Shown: positions 7,001 through 7,964 of the stretch, one piece after another
Layout of the letters: every line of letters starts with the position of its first letter
Numbering within the stretch: the first letter of the stretch is position 1
DNA from: an uncultured Bilophila sp.
Lineage (GTDB): Bacteria; Desulfobacterota; Desulfovibrionia; Desulfovibrionales; Desulfovibrionaceae
Length of the DNA stretch: 7,964 nucleotides
Assembly (NCBI GenBank): GCA_910585945.1
Contig: CAJUHZ010000068.1
Span: 1 to 7,964 of the forward strand
Direction of reading: 5' to 3'
Made by a program: the position numbers and the translations under genes
The notes under the pieces: generated by a model
What the model saw: only the letters and a program-made list of their open reading frames with translations
What the model was told of the DNA's origin: nothing
The model's database searches: none

Positions 7001-7593
7001 GCGAAAAGGTCGCCAACTGGGAACTTCCCGTTCCGACGCGGGCGCAACTTGACTACGCACGCGCCATTTCCGCGGAAAACCTTGGCCTTGCCGGCAGAGC
7101 CCTGCCGCTGTGGCGCGCTTTGTCCACGCGAGACGATATTCCCCTGTACCAGAAAGCCTACGCTACCTATTTCATGGCGCGGGAGGCGGAACGCCAGCGG
7201 GATCTCGAAGAAGCCTATCGCCTGAACCTCGATACTCTGAAATTGTTTACCCAGCTTCAGGACGATCGATCAGACAAGGCCGATCCCGACAGGGTGCGAG
7301 AGTCCCTGGCCGCGTTGATGGATGTGACGGAAGTGATGAACCGCTTTGCCGAATCGCTTGATTGGGCGGACAAGTATGCCGTCTTTGTGCCGAAGGATTC
7401 ACCTGATTACGCTTCCTGGCAGTTCCGCGTCGCGCGTCTGCACCGAAAAATGGGGGATCTCGGCCGTTGGCGCGCCCTGCTGGACGAAATCGTCCTGCGC
7501 GAGCCGGAGAGCGTCTACGGCAGAATGGCGGCTTCGGAACTCCGTACGCAGGAAGTTGCTCGGGACTTGACGCGCTTTACCCCTGACGGATAA
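4039..7593 (+). CDS. Exported AMIN-like/TPR protein of the cell envelope
   Basis: A predicted protein of 1,184 residues. Residues 1-33 form a signal peptide: basic start, hydrophobic core (LALTGSVLLIPITG), and cleavage after A31-H32-A33. Residues 35-130 resemble an AMIN domain (beta-rich, ending in RRVVIDVFPDP), the fold that places amidases and PilQ on peptidoglycan. Residues 135-511 are a Pro/Ala/Gln-rich low-complexity linker, probably disordered. Residues 530-1180 form a long TPR array; clear units start near 606, 645, 684, 719, 756, 796 and 847, with YPxS/HPxS turns (KYPESNA, KYPQSAS, DYPDSAE, KHPNSPY) like those of BamD, YbgF and CpoB. No C-terminal membrane anchor and no lipobox are seen, so it is probably periplasmic, acting as a scaffold. 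GTG 4039 is chosen because the signal peptide begins there; an in-frame GTG at 3997 would add 14 residues. It lies 80 bases after the activator gene, so co-transcription is possible. Exact partners are unknown. Confidence 0.85.
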   Translation: MKHSSPSGSVRLFVQMLALTGSVLLIPITGAHAASWQWSSQGGRERIVLELDAARQAGGAGRTATTQVTVGLETPLASFNRNGAAPTAGSLVSGVQAGETGVQVSLRDPAFGYIVSRPDARRVVIDVFPDPLGARWRNPGTPAPATAASRSASARPQAPAVSAPPRGRQPLAEAAPTAQTPPPAQARGDVSAPASGGRQAPAAPSPGDRIPVPTPGRNGGANATTLGRMAAAGARAPAPSAARTTRPVAPEQNSPSVSQNPDAPSAVSAMDPDSPAAREQRALQAPAASGTNMRPEERSLPSEDDISTLTSRIETLPPSADDSAFAWPDPNARADSSAEHLPPVGAAERLALERSLGAPSAPNAVPAQTRPRTQTPAAEQPAGVPAQPAQGQNRQASGHAPTPPAGLSDIGSVRGSFNRSAPPIQSAPPVESELPQTEGTPAANEAVPSDNSAAPVSQAAPGTVDDVAQGGAGEPQAAPATPPATNSEQYEPETRDHVAETAPEATPEAQPDVIYVDEEGNQIPKPPDSPAMIADARKLLSDGQHQEALDLLQEIKGHTLTPEQREDVLYMISEALEKLYAGDWLQGYEPIVRATNEAMNFNLNSPRVAEALMRLGMINLKTGNQSEAIGYFGALKNAFPLKPDVPVAYLALGRDQFDRGQYADAVRTFQLILDKYPESNAVREGSRYMAEALYKQGHDKRALILVDFVNRRWPRLYLEDTDYLAMVGDLLNREKRLDDALQTYWTYYNLVPDNPKNDDVLLRIGSIYMQTGFPNGGREVFEELLRKYPQSASAPTALRRLGENGIHDGNLSLEELFALFETPSPTSPDIYYQKILDDYPDSAEAPVAALRLAAWHFWNKDIAPAMSVAQNFLKKHPNSPYGPRAEEILRRGFEREFDTAMEEENYDRILTLWDRYPEVRANYPTLNDDLRVALARAHLNRGEEEEGMNLLAPFLDRAKDPDYGEYVYNLFLARALRAEDWNGILDIGEKVANWELPVPTRAQLDYARAISAENLGLAGRALPLWRALSTRDDIPLYQKAYATYFMAREAERQRDLEEAYRLNLDTLKLFTQLQDDRSDKADPDRVRESLAALMDVTEVMNRFAESLDWADKYAVFVPKDSPDYASWQFRVARLHRKMGDLGRWRALLDEIVLREPESVYGRMAASELRTQEVARDLTRFTPDG
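5445..5452 (+). repeat. Run of eight G inside the TPR protein linker
   Basis: Eight consecutive G within the Pro/Ala linker codons of the AMIN/TPR protein. Loss of one G would shift reading into an alternative frame that ends at 5635, removing the whole TPR part. This is short for a classical phase-variable tract. Confidence 0.4.
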
Positions 7594-7627
7594 GCCGCCG
7601 GAAGGCGTTCCACGACGTTGCGGCTTG

Positions 7628-7680
7628 CCGCCTTTTCACGGTGTTTTGCACCATAAGCGCAAAACACCGTGAAAAGGCGG
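7628..7680. terminator. 22-bp perfect inverted repeat after the TPR gene
   Basis: Arms 7628-7649 and 7659-7680 are perfectly complementary over 22 bp, with a 9-base loop (ACCATAAGC). The repeat begins 34 bases after the TPR stop codon. Each arm contains four-base A or T runs, but no T-tract follows directly; the nearest is T6 at about 7702-7707. It most likely acts as a 3'-end or termination hairpin for the TPR transcript, possibly in both directions. It could also be a small mobile palindrome or a processing site. The structure is certain; the role is likely. Confidence 0.6.
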
Positions 7681-7770
7681 ATATAGTATGGTAACGAGGC
7701 TGTTTTTTACGAAAATTGATCGATTGCCCTAAAGAAATCCCATCGGTGAAGCTTCCCTGAATTTTTCGGA

Positions 7771-7818
7771 AAAAATGAACGCAAATTCCTTGACAAGGGG
7801 GGGCGCTTTAGCTATTTA
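7771..7818 (+). promoter_or_regulatory. tRNA operon promoter with AT-rich upstream element
   Basis: A perfect TTGACA -35 (7790-7795) is separated by 17 bases from TATTTA (7813-7818). AT-rich sequence at about 7771-7789 could act as an UP element. The expected start is near 7825, 7 bases before the tRNA. The GC-rich stretch after the -10 box (CTCGCGCG, 7823-7830) is the discriminator type associated with stringent control of stable RNA promoters. The spacer contains seven consecutive G. Confidence 0.75.
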
Positions 7819-7831
7819 CAACCTCGCGCGT

Positions 7832-7906
7832 TGGGCTATCGTTCAACTGGCAGGACAACGGATTCTGGCTCCGTCAATCAAGGTTCGAATCCTTGTAGCC
7901 CAGCCA
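7832..7906 (+). tRNA. tRNA-Gln (anticodon CTG)
   Basis: A full cloverleaf. The acceptor arm TGGGCTA (7832-7838) pairs with TAGCCCA (7896-7902), then discriminator G (7903) and encoded CCA (7904-7906). The anticodon stem ACGGA/TCCGT holds loop TTCTGGC with anticodon CTG (7865-7867), reading CAG. The T-arm carries GGTTCGAATCC. The weak U1-A72 pair is a known identity feature of glutamine tRNAs in bacteria that use GlnRS. It is first in a tRNA operon. Confidence 0.97.
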
Positions 7907-7912
7907 CAACGC

Positions 7913-7964
7913 GTCCCCATCGTCTAGTCGGCCCAGGACAACGGCCTTTCACGCCGTCAACAGC
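7913..7964 (+). tRNA. tRNA-Glu (anticodon TTC), cut by window end
   Basis: The 5' acceptor strand GTCCCCA starts 7 bases after the tRNA-Gln CCA. The D-arm is followed by anticodon stem ACGGC/GCCGT and loop CTTTCAC with anticodon TTC (7948-7950), reading GAA/GAG. The T-arm and 3' acceptor strand lie outside the window. The two tRNAs share one promoter, and the short gap means the precursor is processed. Confidence 0.93.

Noticed and set aside
5407..7047. A 546-residue open frame on the minus strand
   Set aside because: It lies fully antisense to the TPR coding frame, which has clear repeats and a signal peptide. The antisense protein has no recognisable domain and is a typical GC-rich shadow.
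1..7964. CRISPR array, transposon ends, prophage or toxin-antitoxin genes
   Set aside because: No direct-repeat array, transposase, integrase or paired small-gene signature was seen. The tRNA genes are intact with no duplicated 3' end visible, so there is no evidence for an integration site within the window.

Overview
The window is GC-rich (roughly 60% or more) bacterial DNA. Its gene content points to a sulfate-reducing deltaproteobacterium of the Desulfovibrionaceae type: a delta-type NikR, FolE2 instead of a classical FolE, an isolated flagellar rod-like gene, a sigma-54 activator and a large AMIN/TPR envelope protein. That placement is inferred from protein style, not from a database search. 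All supported genes are on the + strand; long antisense reading frames are shadows of the GC-rich coding frames.

Layout. Positions 1-202 hold two perfect inverted repeats followed by a sigma70-like promoter. A class I SAM-dependent methyltransferase of the small protein-lysine methyltransferase type comes next (203-895). 29 bases later is nikR (925-1344), with all four nickel ligands intact. After 114-115 bases comes folE2 (about 1460-2245), a GTP cyclohydrolase IB that starts tetrahydrofolate and queuosine synthesis. 29 bases on is a compact flagellar rod/hook-type protein of 140 residues (2275-2697). A 187-base gap with a dyad over a promoter-like -35 box precedes a sigma-54 enhancer-binding protein that lacks a receiver domain and has GAFTHA in place of GAFTGA (2885-3958). 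It is followed by an exported protein of about 1,184 residues (4039-7593): signal peptide, AMIN-like domain, about 375-residue Pro/Ala-rich linker, and a long TPR superhelix. A 22-bp perfect inverted repeat follows. A strong promoter then drives a tRNA operon: tRNA-Gln(CTG), then tRNA-Glu(TTC), which the window end cuts off.

How the parts may work together. The first three genes could share the promoter near 59-87. NikR beside a metal-dependent GTP cyclohydrolase suggests, but does not prove, nickel-linked control, and the 33-bp dyad just upstream of that promoter has spacing similar to known NikR operators. The rod-like protein, sigma-54 activator and AMIN/TPR protein could form a flagellar or polar envelope module; this rests on proximity and domain logic only.

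I found no CRISPR array, transposase, toxin-antitoxin pair, phage gene or clear defence system. The most unusual items are the GAFTHA activator, the orphan compact rod protein, the AMIN-linker-TPR protein and the long intergenic dyads.
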